In this document: piece by piece, positions 53,158 to 61,606 of the stretch
Layout of the letters: each line of letters begins with the position of its first letter
Numbering within the stretch: the stretch's first letter is position 1
Assembly: GCF_003347495.1 (NCBI RefSeq)
Contig: NZ_QCXY01000001.1
Location: forward strand, 1,364,001-1,428,000
DNA length: 64,000 bases
Direction of reading: 5' to 3'
From: Pleomorphovibrio marinus
Lineage (GTDB): Bacteria > Bacteroidota > Bacteroidia > Cytophagales > Cyclobacteriaceae
Program-made: the position numbers and the translations under genes
The notes under the pieces: model-generated
Databases searched by the model: none
The model's input: only the letters and a program-made list of their open reading frames with translations
What the model was told of the DNA's origin: nothing

Positions 53158-54294
53158 ATGGAAAGCAAAAAGGAAGACAGTACACTTGCACAATTTAGAA
53201 AAGAGCTCCACCAATACCCGGAATTATCAGGAGAAGAAAAGGAGACCGCCAAGAGGGTACGTTCATTTTTGGAAGCGTACGAGCCCGATGAATGGATTGA
53301 TGGCCTCGGCAAGCATGGTTTTGCGGTAAGCTATATTGGGAAAAAGGAAGGCCCCTCAGTGATGTTTCGGGCTGAACTCGATGCCTTGCCTATTTTCGAA
53401 AAAGGTTCACACAAACACAAGAGTACCAATGAGGGAGTTTCGCATGCCTGTGGGCATGATGGCCATATGGCCATCCTATGCGGGCTAGCAATGAAGCTAG
53501 CACAGGAAAGACCCGAAAGGGGAAAAGTCACCCTCTTGTTTCAGCCCTCAGAGGAAACTGGCGAAGGAGCCGAATCCGTAATCAACTCGACCAACTTTAA
53601 AAAAATCTCTCCTGAATATTCTTTTGCTTTGCACAATGTCCCCGGCTACCCCTTACATCAGGTGATTTTAAAAAAAGGGCCTTTTAATGCCGCGTCTAAA
53701 GGAATGATCATACAGCTAGAGGGAAGGACTAGCCACGCCGCCCATCCTGAAGAGGGGAACAGCCCCGGAGAGGCAATGAGCAAACTGATAGTGGGTTTGC
53801 CCCAGTTAAGCAGTGGCATTTCCGATTTTTCATTGATCACGGTCATTCATGCTATTTTGGGAGAAGTTGCCTTTGGCACAACTCCTGGTGAAGCTAAGGT
53901 AATGGCTACCTTAAGGACCTTCGATGATCAAAGCATGGACACACTCACGCATCATGCTGAAAACTTGACGAGCTTGATAGCAAAAGAATACGGGCTTAAG
54001 TATAACATTTCCTACTGTGAAGTATTTCAGACTGTTGAGAATGACCCTAAGGCCTGGGAATTCGTAAATGAGGCCGCAAAGCAACTGAAGCTAAAAACAA
54101 AACACGTCCGAATTCCATTTTATTGGTCGGAGGATTTTGGGCAATTTTCCAAAGTTACCCAATCCATGCTTTTTGGTTTGGGATCCGGGAAAGCCCAGTC
54201 CAAATTACATGATGGTGCCTATGACTTTCCGGATGAACTACTACCCACAGGAAGCAAATTATTTATGGAAGTAACTAAAAAACTAAACTTTTAA
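53158..54294 (+). CDS. M20-family amidohydrolase
   Basis: From the ATG at 53158 (MESKKEDSTLAQ) the product has 378 residues; a GTG three codons upstream is an alternative. It fits the M20D group, with RKELHQYPELSGEE near the start, the metal-binding SHACGHDGHMAIL, LLFQPSEETGEGAE with the catalytic glutamates, and SFALHNVPGYP. Such enzymes cleave N-acyl amino acids, indole-acetyl conjugates or similar amides, or dipeptides. Its neighbours (M23-like protein and an alanine-racemase-family protein 3 bp downstream) suggest amino-acid or cell-wall peptide turnover (inference). Confidence 0.9.
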   Translation: MESKKEDSTLAQFRKELHQYPELSGEEKETAKRVRSFLEAYEPDEWIDGLGKHGFAVSYIGKKEGPSVMFRAELDALPIFEKGSHKHKSTNEGVSHACGHDGHMAILCGLAMKLAQERPERGKVTLLFQPSEETGEGAESVINSTNFKKISPEYSFALHNVPGYPLHQVILKKGPFNAASKGMIIQLEGRTSHAAHPEEGNSPGEAMSKLIVGLPQLSSGISDFSLITVIHAILGEVAFGTTPGEAKVMATLRTFDDQSMDTLTHHAENLTSLIAKEYGLKYNISYCEVFQTVENDPKAWEFVNEAAKQLKLKTKHVRIPFYWSEDFGQFSKVTQSMLFGLGSGKAQSKLHDGAYDFPDELLPTGSKLFMEVTKKLNF

Positions 54295-54297
54295 CTC

Positions 54298-55452
54298 GTG
54301 TTCCATACTTCTTTCATAGAAATAAAAAAATCTGCCTACCGACAAAACCTAAAGTTTATCCGTAGCCAGGTAGGGGATAAGGTCATAATATCCTCAGTGG
54401 TAAAAGGAAATGCCTATGGACATGGGATCGAAAATATGGTACAAATTGCCGAATCTTCAGGGGTCAGGCATTTTAGTACGTATAGCACTGACGAGGCAAG
54501 ACGAGTGAATCAATCCTCTACCAAGAACAGCCAAATAATGATCATGGGTATGATAGATGATGCTTCATTGCCTTGGGTACTGGAGAATGGCATCAGTTTT
54601 TATGTGTTTGAATTTCAAAGGCTGCACGCGGGGATTGACATGGCCAAGAGGTTGGGCAAAAAAGCGCTTATCCATATTGAGGTGGAAACAGGTTTTCACC
54701 GAACGGGATTTGAATGGGAGGAGAAAGAGGAACTTTTAAAAATTTTGAAAGACAACCAATCACATATTGTACTTCAGGGACTATGTACCCATTATGCAGG
54801 CGCCGAAAGCATCGGTAATTACGTAAGGGTAAAGCAGCAAATTAAGCGATTCAATGAATTTAAAAATTGGTTTAATGAGCATGGGGTTAATTTCAAGATT
54901 TATCATACCGCCTGCTCCGCAGCCTCGATGAGCTATCCGGATACCATTATGGATATGGTCAGGATAGGTATAGCCCAATATGGGTTTTGGCCTAGTCAGG
55001 AAACTTATATGCACAAATTCAAGAACCTGGATGAAAACATGAAAAACCCCTTGAAAAGGTTGATCAGTTGGAAAAGTAGGGTGATGAGCACCAAAAAAGT
55101 AAAGATGGGGGATTTCGTTGGATATGGCACCTCCTTTATGGCTGCCAGGGACACGACTATCGCATTGGTGCCTATTGGGTATTCCCATGGGTTTAGCAGA
55201 AACCTGAGCAATTTAGGCAAGGTGTTGATCCAAGGCAAGATTTTGCCCGTGGTAGGCACCGTTACCATGAACTCCATTTCTGTGGATATTACGGATGCAA
55301 AGGAAGTGAAAAAAGGGGACGAAGTAGTCATTATAGGCAGACAGAAAAGGCATGAAATCACAGTGGCCTCATTTGGAGAATCCACACAGCAGGTAAATTA
55401 CGAGCTGTTAACCCGCCTTCCTCAAGATATCCCTAGGAAAATCGTTTCCTAG
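54298..55452 (+). CDS. Alanine racemase-family PLP enzyme
   Basis: The 384-residue fold-type III PLP enzyme starts at a GTG 3 bp after the M20 gene. The PLP lysine is K36 in VVKGNAYGHG (usually VVKANAYGHG), and the second catalytic base fits Y276 in DFVGYGTSF. The Ala-racemase C-terminal segments are VPIGYSHGFSRNL and GTVTMNSISVD. The last reads MN where canonical Alr has MD, and KGN replaces KAN. These changes leave room for a racemase of another amino acid. The position after two hydrolases fits use of D-amino acids from peptides. Confidence 0.85.
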   Translation: MFHTSFIEIKKSAYRQNLKFIRSQVGDKVIISSVVKGNAYGHGIENMVQIAESSGVRHFSTYSTDEARRVNQSSTKNSQIMIMGMIDDASLPWVLENGISFYVFEFQRLHAGIDMAKRLGKKALIHIEVETGFHRTGFEWEEKEELLKILKDNQSHIVLQGLCTHYAGAESIGNYVRVKQQIKRFNEFKNWFNEHGVNFKIYHTACSAASMSYPDTIMDMVRIGIAQYGFWPSQETYMHKFKNLDENMKNPLKRLISWKSRVMSTKKVKMGDFVGYGTSFMAARDTTIALVPIGYSHGFSRNLSNLGKVLIQGKILPVVGTVTMNSISVDITDAKEVKKGDEVVIIGRQKRHEITVASFGESTQQVNYELLTRLPQDIPRKIVS

Positions 55453-55540
55453 CAGCATTTTTTGAATTTTTTACTTTTATTACCGCCTTTAGAACGGTAT
55501 TTGTGGTTTTACCCAAGCACACCAAAAAAGTTTAAACACT

Positions 55541-55945
55541 ATGCGGATTTTCAACACATTGATAGTATTTCTATTTATAGCAACATTAATTTTTGCTTGT
55601 GGGGGCGAGCCATTGGAATTGAGCGATCACGACTGGGTGGTTACCGATGTTACTGGATCCTCAGCCTCTAAGGATAAATTGTCGAATATTACCTTGGAAT
55701 TCAAGGAAGGACAAGAAGTTGGTGGATTTGCTGGATGCAACGAATACAGAGGAGGAGCTACCTATAACCGCGAACAGATCAAGTTTTCCACCTTGTACAC
55801 CGATAATGAAAAATGCGATGATATCAGTTTGGAGGAGCGGTTTTTGCGAAACCTAGAAAACAGTGCAACCTATACTTATTCTGCCGGAAAGTTGGTGTTT
55901 TTTGACGACTCCGGCAATATCCTGGTAGAAATGGAAAAAGATTAA
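55541..55945 (+). CDS. META-domain (HslJ-like) lipoprotein
   Basis: The 134-residue lipoprotein has a signal with lipobox IFAC (Cys21) followed by a META domain with HDWVVTDVTG, VGGFAGCNEYRGGATY and the FLRNLENSATYTYSAGKLVFFDDSGN strands. META/HslJ proteins are small envelope lipoproteins linked to stress or antibiotic tolerance in other bacteria; the role here is unknown. It is followed by a compact terminator. Confidence 0.82.
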   Translation: MRIFNTLIVFLFIATLIFACGGEPLELSDHDWVVTDVTGSSASKDKLSNITLEFKEGQEVGGFAGCNEYRGGATYNREQIKFSTLYTDNEKCDDISLEERFLRNLENSATYTYSAGKLVFFDDSGNILVEMEKD

Positions 55946-55967
55946 TAGGGAAATCTAACCCCTGAAC

Positions 55968-55994
55968 AGTAGCCCGGAAGGGCTACTTGTTTTA
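55968..55994 (+). terminator. Rho-independent terminator after the META-domain gene
   Basis: AGTAGCCC and GGGCTACT form an 8-bp perfect stem with a GGAA loop, followed by TGTTTT. It lies between convergent genes and overlaps the end of purU by 3 bp. Confidence 0.82.
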
Positions 55995-56846
55995 ATTAAA
56001 AATGATCGTGCGATTACCCACCACCTGAATCTTTCTTGCCAGGTGATATTTTATAGCCTTGCTTAGCACCACTTTTTCAACATCCTGACCTATCTGCACC
56101 ATTTCTTCTACCGTATTGTGATGTCTTACCCTCGCCACGTCTTGTTCGATGATGGGGCCAGCGTCTAATTCCTCTGTCACATAGTGTGCTGTGGCTCCAA
56201 TGATCTTCACCCCTCTCTTGTGGGCGGCATGATAAGGTTTTGCCCCGACAAAGGCAGGCAAAAAAGAATGGTGAATATTAATAATCTTAGATGGGAAATG
56301 TTGGATAAAATCCCCACTCAAAATTTGCATGTACCTGGCCAATACCACAAAATCAATTTGGTTTTCTTTTAATAATGCGATTTGCTTGCTTTCCTGCTCC
56401 TTTTTGTTCTCCTTATTTATTGGGAAATGGTAGAAGGGAATTCCAAAGGCCTTGACCACCGGCTTCATGTCCGCATGGTTGGAGATCACCAAGGGGATGT
56501 CCACCTGAAACTGTCCTGAATAATAGCGGCTAAGGATGTCAAACAAACAGTGGGAAAGTTTGGAAACGAATATGGCCATCCTGGGCTTGGGCATTTTAAA
56601 GGCCAAGGTATATTTCATCCCAAACCGATCACCCACTTCTTGGGCAAAGATCCTTAATATATCCTCTTTGGGAATGTTAAAGGTCTCCAACTCCCATTCT
56701 GCCCGCATAAAAAAATCCCCAATGTCTTCGTCAATGTGTTGGTCAATCTCAATAATGTTTCCATTGTTACGAAACAAAAATTCGGAGACGGCTGCTACAA
56801 TTCCCTTGTTATCTTTACATTGTATAATTAGTATCGCGGTTTGCAT
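55992..56846 (-). CDS. purU: Formyltetrahydrofolate deformylase
   Basis: PurU hydrolyses 10-formyl-THF to formate and THF, balancing one-carbon pools. The 284-residue protein has an N-terminal ACT domain (about 1-85, TAILIIQCKDNKGIVAAVSEFL) and a formyltransferase-type domain with INIHHSFLP and VTEELDAGPIIEQD. The catalytic Asp is in that second segment and the His in HHSFLP. Length is normal. It begins 11 bp after the SNF2-helicase gene. Confidence 0.95.
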   Translation of the reverse strand: MQTAILIIQCKDNKGIVAAVSEFLFRNNGNIIEIDQHIDEDIGDFFMRAEWELETFNIPKEDILRIFAQEVGDRFGMKYTLAFKMPKPRMAIFVSKLSHCLFDILSRYYSGQFQVDIPLVISNHADMKPVVKAFGIPFYHFPINKENKKEQESKQIALLKENQIDFVVLARYMQILSGDFIQHFPSKIINIHHSFLPAFVGAKPYHAAHKRGVKIIGATAHYVTEELDAGPIIEQDVARVRHHNTVEEMVQIGQDVEKVVLSKAIKYHLARKIQVVGNRTIIFN

Positions 56847-56857
56847 ATATGTGATGG

Positions 56858-59794
56858 TTAGGAAAGTAAAGCCGAAATGTCCTCACTGCTTAGACTCTTG
56901 ATAAAGCTTTCTTCGGTATTGATGAGTTCTCCTGCCAAGGCCATTTTTCGCTCCTGAAGAGCCATTATTTTTTCCTCTACGGTATCCTTGGTGATGAATT
57001 TGTAAATGATAACCTTGTTTTCCTGCCCAATCCGGTGGGCCCTGTCTATGGCTTGTGCCTCCACGGCCGGGTTCCACCAAGGATCTAACATAAAAACATA
57101 TTCCGCCCTTGTCAAATTAAGGCCAACACCACCTGCTTTTAAAGAAATCAGAAATACCTTAATGGATTCGTCTTCTTGAAAAGCCTTCACCTGTTGCTGT
57201 CGGTCTTTGGTACTGCCATCTAAATAGGCATATGGGATTCCTTCTGTGCCCAATACATCCTTAATGATGGTCAGATGTTTTACAAACTGACTGAAAATTA
57301 GCACCTTATGGCCTTCACTGGCAGTAGAGGCAATCATATGTGAAATGTCTTCCAATTTACCCGAGCTACCGCTATATTCCGTATCCGTCAATTTTGGGTG
57401 GTTTGCGATCTGTCGGAGCTTGGTAAGCCCCCTCAATAGCGTGAATGATTTCCTTGACATTCCCGGAATTGACATTTCGTTGACAATTTTCTCCCTGTAA
57501 TAGGATTTAGTGTCGTCATAAAGCTGGGATTGTTCTTCAGTCATGGAGGAGTATTGGATATTAATGACCTTTTCTGGCAGATCAGTAGCTACCTGGGTCT
57601 TCAGCCTTCTGAGTATAAAGGGCTTTATCATGGCATGAAGTTTCGCCATTTTTTGGGTGTCGTTCTTTTTTTCTATGGGCTGCAAAAACTGTTTGACAAA
57701 AGAACCCTTAGAGCCCAAGAGACCCTGGTTAACGAAGTTCATTTGGGACCAGAGGTCCATGGTTCCATTTTCTATGGGGGTACCCGTGAGGATCAGCCTG
57801 TGCTTACTGGCGAGTTGAACCACTGCCTTTGCAATAATACTTTCCGGGTTTTTGATAGCCTGGGATTCATCAAGGATGATGTAATTAAAGTAAAAAGAAC
57901 CCAGCACATCCACATCCAAACGCGTGATGCCATAGGAGGTCAACACAAGGTCGTAGTTTCCAAATTGCTCATGATCTTTTAACCGTTGGGTTCCAGTATA
58001 GATCAGGATATTCAATTCGGGAGTGAACTTCTTGGCTTCCAGTTGCCAGTTATAGATCAAGGAAGTCGGCATGACTAAAAGGGAGGTGGCGCTATTGCTG
58101 GCTTCTTTTTCATGTGCCAACAAAGCGAGTGTCTGAACGGTCTTACCCAAGCCCATGTCATCAGCCAGGCATCCGCCAAAATGGTATTCGTTCAGAAACC
58201 TCAACCAATTATATCCGGCTTTTTGATAGGGACGCAAAGATCCTTTGAAACCGCAAGGAAGTTCATACTCTTCAAAGTTGGTAAAATCTTTCAGCTTTTG
58301 TAGTCTCTTGCTCAAGGAAAGTTTTAGCAAATTCCCTTTTTGCAACTCCTGGGCCAGTGCAATGTGGTGTTTCTTAAGTTTAATTCCTCCCCCGTCTGCC
58401 TCCTTTTCTTCCATAAAGGAAAATAACTCTGTGTAGTTGGTAAACCAGGACTTGGGTATGATGGCAATTTCCTTGTTTGGCAATTCAAACTCGGATTTCC
58501 CCTGCATCAACATTTTTCGGAACTTCACGAAGGGGATTTCATAATCTCCAAACATGACCACGGCTTCCACATCAAACCAATCAATTTTCTCATTGATACG
58601 AATGGTGATGTCCGTTTTGCCAATAAAATATCTCTTCCCCTTCTCATTTTGGGTTTGTACAATCTCAATCCCCTCTTCATCAAGCTCGGCTTTATTGATG
58701 ATTATCCAGTCGTATGCCGCTCTTTTTTGCATGGCCACCCTACCACTTCTCACCTGCAATCCCCTAGAGCGCAAAAAGTCCCCAATGGCAGACTCCAAGG
58801 TATTGTCCCTAATCACCTTGTAAAAGGTGTATTCTTCGTTTTTCTTTTCCAATACTACATTTGCGGGCACCTGCTGATCCGCCCTATAGCAATATTCTCC
58901 GTACTTGAACCTCAAGTCGAAAACCATTTTTTCATCCTCATCCCCTCCGATTTTTTTCCCAAACATATCTTGCCTTGGGTTACCTGGCAAATCACTCAAT
59001 GACAGTTGGGGGATAGGCCTTTTTCTCTCTACCTTTATGTCAAAACCCTTGGCAAATACATCAAAAGAAGCCACTAACTGAGTAATGAATTTTTGATAGT
59101 AAGACTCCTCCATTTTGCGAGGAATAACTATAAATTTCTTGTTGAGGAAGGGCATCAACTTCTTGCCATCCACGTCCTTTTCAAAACTGTAAAGCTTGTG
59201 GTCCACCACCATCCATGCGGGTTCCTTGCATAGCAGGTAGCTCCCCTTATATTGCCAATCTAATTTTTCTCCCTGGTACTTGAGAGTTGGGAAATAATGG
59301 GTGTTATCTTCGTTTCTGCGAAAATGGAAAAGGACAGAGGCTTTATCAGGCAAAACCTCAATTTCTTTCCAAATAGGGTTCCCATCATTTCCCATTTCAA
59401 AAAGGCGCTTTCCTTGCAGCTTTCTCAAGATTTTAGCCCGTGTCAGCTCCAGCCTGTTTTCTATTAGTTTCTGGGTCTCTTTGTTCGAATTTTGATTTTG
59501 GGAATCCTGAAAAACCTTGCGCAAAAAATCCTTAGGCTTGGCACTCTTGGTGTTGAACTTTTTCACGATGGCCTCTTGCTGCATGCTGTCCATCAGCTTG
59601 ATCAACTCAAAATCCACTTCGTCCAGCCTGCTCGAGAATTCCTCTGCATTCTGAAAGGAAATATTTTGATAGGCATAGGAAAGCCTTCCCTTTTCATCAA
59701 TCTGAATGGCGAAGGATTCGAAAAGAATACCCAGGTATTCATGATCAAAAAGCGAGTATACAATTTCAAAAGGCTTGTCGGCTGAAACTTTCAT
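56858..59794 (-). CDS. SNF2-family DEAD/DEAH ATPase (helicase-like)
   Basis: This 978-residue protein has an N-terminal region of about 500 residues typical of bacterial SNF2 proteins. The SNF2 motor follows: LADDMGLGKTVQTLALL (Walker A), ILDESQAIKNP (motif II), LTGTPIENGTMDLWS (motif III), and helicase-C motifs KVFLISLKAGGVGLNLTRAE and AIDRAHRIGQ. Bacterial members remodel nucleic-acid or RNA-polymerase complexes (RapA-like) or remain uncharacterised. It starts from ATG 59794 and lies 11 bp upstream of purU on the same strand. Confidence 0.93.
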   Translation of the reverse strand: MKVSADKPFEIVYSLFDHEYLGILFESFAIQIDEKGRLSYAYQNISFQNAEEFSSRLDEVDFELIKLMDSMQQEAIVKKFNTKSAKPKDFLRKVFQDSQNQNSNKETQKLIENRLELTRAKILRKLQGKRLFEMGNDGNPIWKEIEVLPDKASVLFHFRRNEDNTHYFPTLKYQGEKLDWQYKGSYLLCKEPAWMVVDHKLYSFEKDVDGKKLMPFLNKKFIVIPRKMEESYYQKFITQLVASFDVFAKGFDIKVERKRPIPQLSLSDLPGNPRQDMFGKKIGGDEDEKMVFDLRFKYGEYCYRADQQVPANVVLEKKNEEYTFYKVIRDNTLESAIGDFLRSRGLQVRSGRVAMQKRAAYDWIIINKAELDEEGIEIVQTQNEKGKRYFIGKTDITIRINEKIDWFDVEAVVMFGDYEIPFVKFRKMLMQGKSEFELPNKEIAIIPKSWFTNYTELFSFMEEKEADGGGIKLKKHHIALAQELQKGNLLKLSLSKRLQKLKDFTNFEEYELPCGFKGSLRPYQKAGYNWLRFLNEYHFGGCLADDMGLGKTVQTLALLAHEKEASNSATSLLVMPTSLIYNWQLEAKKFTPELNILIYTGTQRLKDHEQFGNYDLVLTSYGITRLDVDVLGSFYFNYIILDESQAIKNPESIIAKAVVQLASKHRLILTGTPIENGTMDLWSQMNFVNQGLLGSKGSFVKQFLQPIEKKNDTQKMAKLHAMIKPFILRRLKTQVATDLPEKVINIQYSSMTEEQSQLYDDTKSYYREKIVNEMSIPGMSRKSFTLLRGLTKLRQIANHPKLTDTEYSGSSGKLEDISHMIASTASEGHKVLIFSQFVKHLTIIKDVLGTEGIPYAYLDGSTKDRQQQVKAFQEDESIKVFLISLKAGGVGLNLTRAEYVFMLDPWWNPAVEAQAIDRAHRIGQENKVIIYKFITKDTVEEKIMALQERKMALAGELINTEESFIKSLSSEDISALLS

Positions 59795-59906
59795 GCTGCT
59801 GGTGTTTTCAAATCAAAATTCAGAAAAAAGCCCTTTTTCCGATTTTAAGCAGCTTGCAAATTAAAGAATTATTTAAAATTCTTAAACCTAGTGCCAAAAA
59901 AATGTG

Positions 59907-61130
59907 CTATAAATGTGCAACTGTTTTCACCCTTGAAGCAATCAATGCTGGCCTGTAGGATGCTAAGAAGGTAATCAGGATCACGCTAAGGCTGGTATAG
60001 ACGAAATCTGCCACCTGCATTTTTACCGGATAACTCTCCACAATGGAGGATGTCACCCCTAAGGAAACCAAGCCAAAAGTGTCCTGTAACCAACAAATAA
60101 CAAAACCCAATAGCAAACCTACTAATGCCCCAGAAAGGGCAATGATCGCCCCCTCTTTAATATAAATCGACCTGATTAGCTTTTGTGTGGCTCCCATAGA
60201 AAACAAAACCGCGATATCCTTCTTCTTCTCAATGGCGAGCATGCTGAGGGAAAAGAATATGTTAAAGGAAGCAACAGCCAATATGAAAGTAAGTGTGATA
60301 AAGACAAACAGTTTTTCCAGTCTTATGGTCATCAGTAAGCTGGCGTGCTGTTCATCCGTGTCTTTTACCAAAAATTCCTCTCCTACCTTTTCCCGTACCC
60401 TTCTTTTCACCCTTTGGACGTCCTTGCCTTCTTGGACCTTAATTTCAAGAGCGGTCCTTCTGTTTCCATAGTTCAGCAGACGTCGGGCAAAATCAAGAGG
60501 CACAATGATATATTCATCATCAAATTGCTTTTCTATACTGAATATACCTACAGGCTTAATCACCTCCCTGTTGTACATACTGTTAGGATCTATACTCCCT
60601 GCCCTAGGTGCTTTTGGGTAATAGACATGCATCAGTTCAAATTCCTGTTCCAAATCCACGGAAAGGAAATAAGACACCCCTCTCCCTATAATGGCATGGG
60701 GCTGGCCTTCCTTACCTAAGGATAGCTCCCCCTGGAAATACCCTTTGTCAAATCTTCCCTGGTTCAGGAAATTATCCGAGACCCCTTTTAACGTAGCCAC
60801 TAGTTGATTGTCTCCAAACCGGAACAAGGCGTTGTCTTCTATGACTTCAGTCAACACTTCCACGCCATCCACAGCAGCCAGGGAGTTTATCCATTCTTCA
60901 TCCACCTCAAAGGATTTTCCCATAGCAGGTTCAATTTTAAGTTCCGCATCAAAGGAAGCGTACAGTCCTTTAATCAAATCCTCTAAACCATTAAATACGG
61001 ATAGAACTATCACCAATGCCATTGTCCCTACAGCTACCCCAATCATTGAGATCCGAGAAAGAATAGTGATGAAGTTCCTCTTCTTTTTGCTGCGAAAGTA
61101 CCTTGCCGCTATGAAAAACGATAAATCCAA
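59907..61130 (-). CDS. FtsX-like ABC permease (LolC/LolE type)
   Basis: The 407-residue inner-membrane protein has the LolC/E layout: an N-terminal helix within ITILSRISMIGVAVGTMALVIVLSVFNG, a large periplasmic domain (about 45-265) and three C-terminal helices (about 275-390). In Proteobacteria this class releases outer-membrane lipoproteins from the inner membrane. The matching LolD ATPase is not encoded here. It begins 11 bp after rbfA and is probably co-transcribed with it. Confidence 0.9.
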   Translation of the reverse strand: MDLSFFIAARYFRSKKKRNFITILSRISMIGVAVGTMALVIVLSVFNGLEDLIKGLYASFDAELKIEPAMGKSFEVDEEWINSLAAVDGVEVLTEVIEDNALFRFGDNQLVATLKGVSDNFLNQGRFDKGYFQGELSLGKEGQPHAIIGRGVSYFLSVDLEQEFELMHVYYPKAPRAGSIDPNSMYNREVIKPVGIFSIEKQFDDEYIIVPLDFARRLLNYGNRRTALEIKVQEGKDVQRVKRRVREKVGEEFLVKDTDEQHASLLMTIRLEKLFVFITLTFILAVASFNIFFSLSMLAIEKKKDIAVLFSMGATQKLIRSIYIKEGAIIALSGALVGLLLGFVICWLQDTFGLVSLGVTSSIVESYPVKMQVADFVYTSLSVILITFLASYRPALIASRVKTVAHL

Positions 61131-61140
61131 AGCCTACTTA

Positions 61141-61524
61141 CTACTCGTTATCTTTTTCGTCTTCATTCTCATCCTCCTCGGGAATGTCCAATTTGGAAAT
61201 CACTGAGTCCATATGTTGGGCATATGCCGCTGATTCATCAGGGAAAAAAGCGATTTCGGGTATAATCCTTACTGTTTTCCCTATCCTGGAACCTAGTTTT
61301 CCTCGAATGCCTTTCTTGGCTTTGTCGATTTTTTCAAAAAGTTCTTGGTTATTGGCCATCAAAAAACTTAAATAAACCTTAGCTAACCCTAAGTCAGGGC
61401 TCATTTGCACTCTGGTGACAGTGACCATTGCATTTCCTATGAGATTTCGAGACTCCTTCAGGAAGATGTCCCCAAGTTCCTTTTGAATTAGTTTAGCGTA
61501 TTTTTGCTGTCTTTTACTTTCCAT
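61141..61524 (-). CDS. rbfA: 30S ribosome-binding factor A
   Basis: RbfA binds the 30S subunit and is needed for 16S rRNA 5'-end maturation and cold adaptation. The 127-residue product, started at ATG 61524 (MESKRQQKYAKLIQKEL), has the type II KH fold with MVTVTRVQMSPDLGLAKVYLSF and GKTVRIIPEIAFFPDES. An upstream GTG at 61542 would overlap the candidate -7 element, so I prefer the ATG. An acidic tail (EDENEDEKDNE) ends the protein. Confidence 0.93.
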   Translation of the reverse strand: MESKRQQKYAKLIQKELGDIFLKESRNLIGNAMVTVTRVQMSPDLGLAKVYLSFLMANNQELFEKIDKAKKGIRGKLGSRIGKTVRIIPEIAFFPDESAAYAQHMDSVISKLDIPEEDENEDEKDNE

Positions 61525-61541
61525 AGCAGATAAAGTTATCA

Positions 61542-61549
61542 CAAATGTA
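61542..61549 (-). promoter_or_regulatory. -7 element upstream of rbfA
   Basis: TACATTTG on the minus strand matches TAnnTTTG, 17 bp before the rbfA ATG. It supports starting rbfA at 61524 rather than at the upstream GTG. Confidence 0.4.
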
Positions 61550-61606
61550 GTGAAATATACGCTTATCCCTTAATTTCGTGATTCTAGAATAAACATATGT
61601 TGGGTT

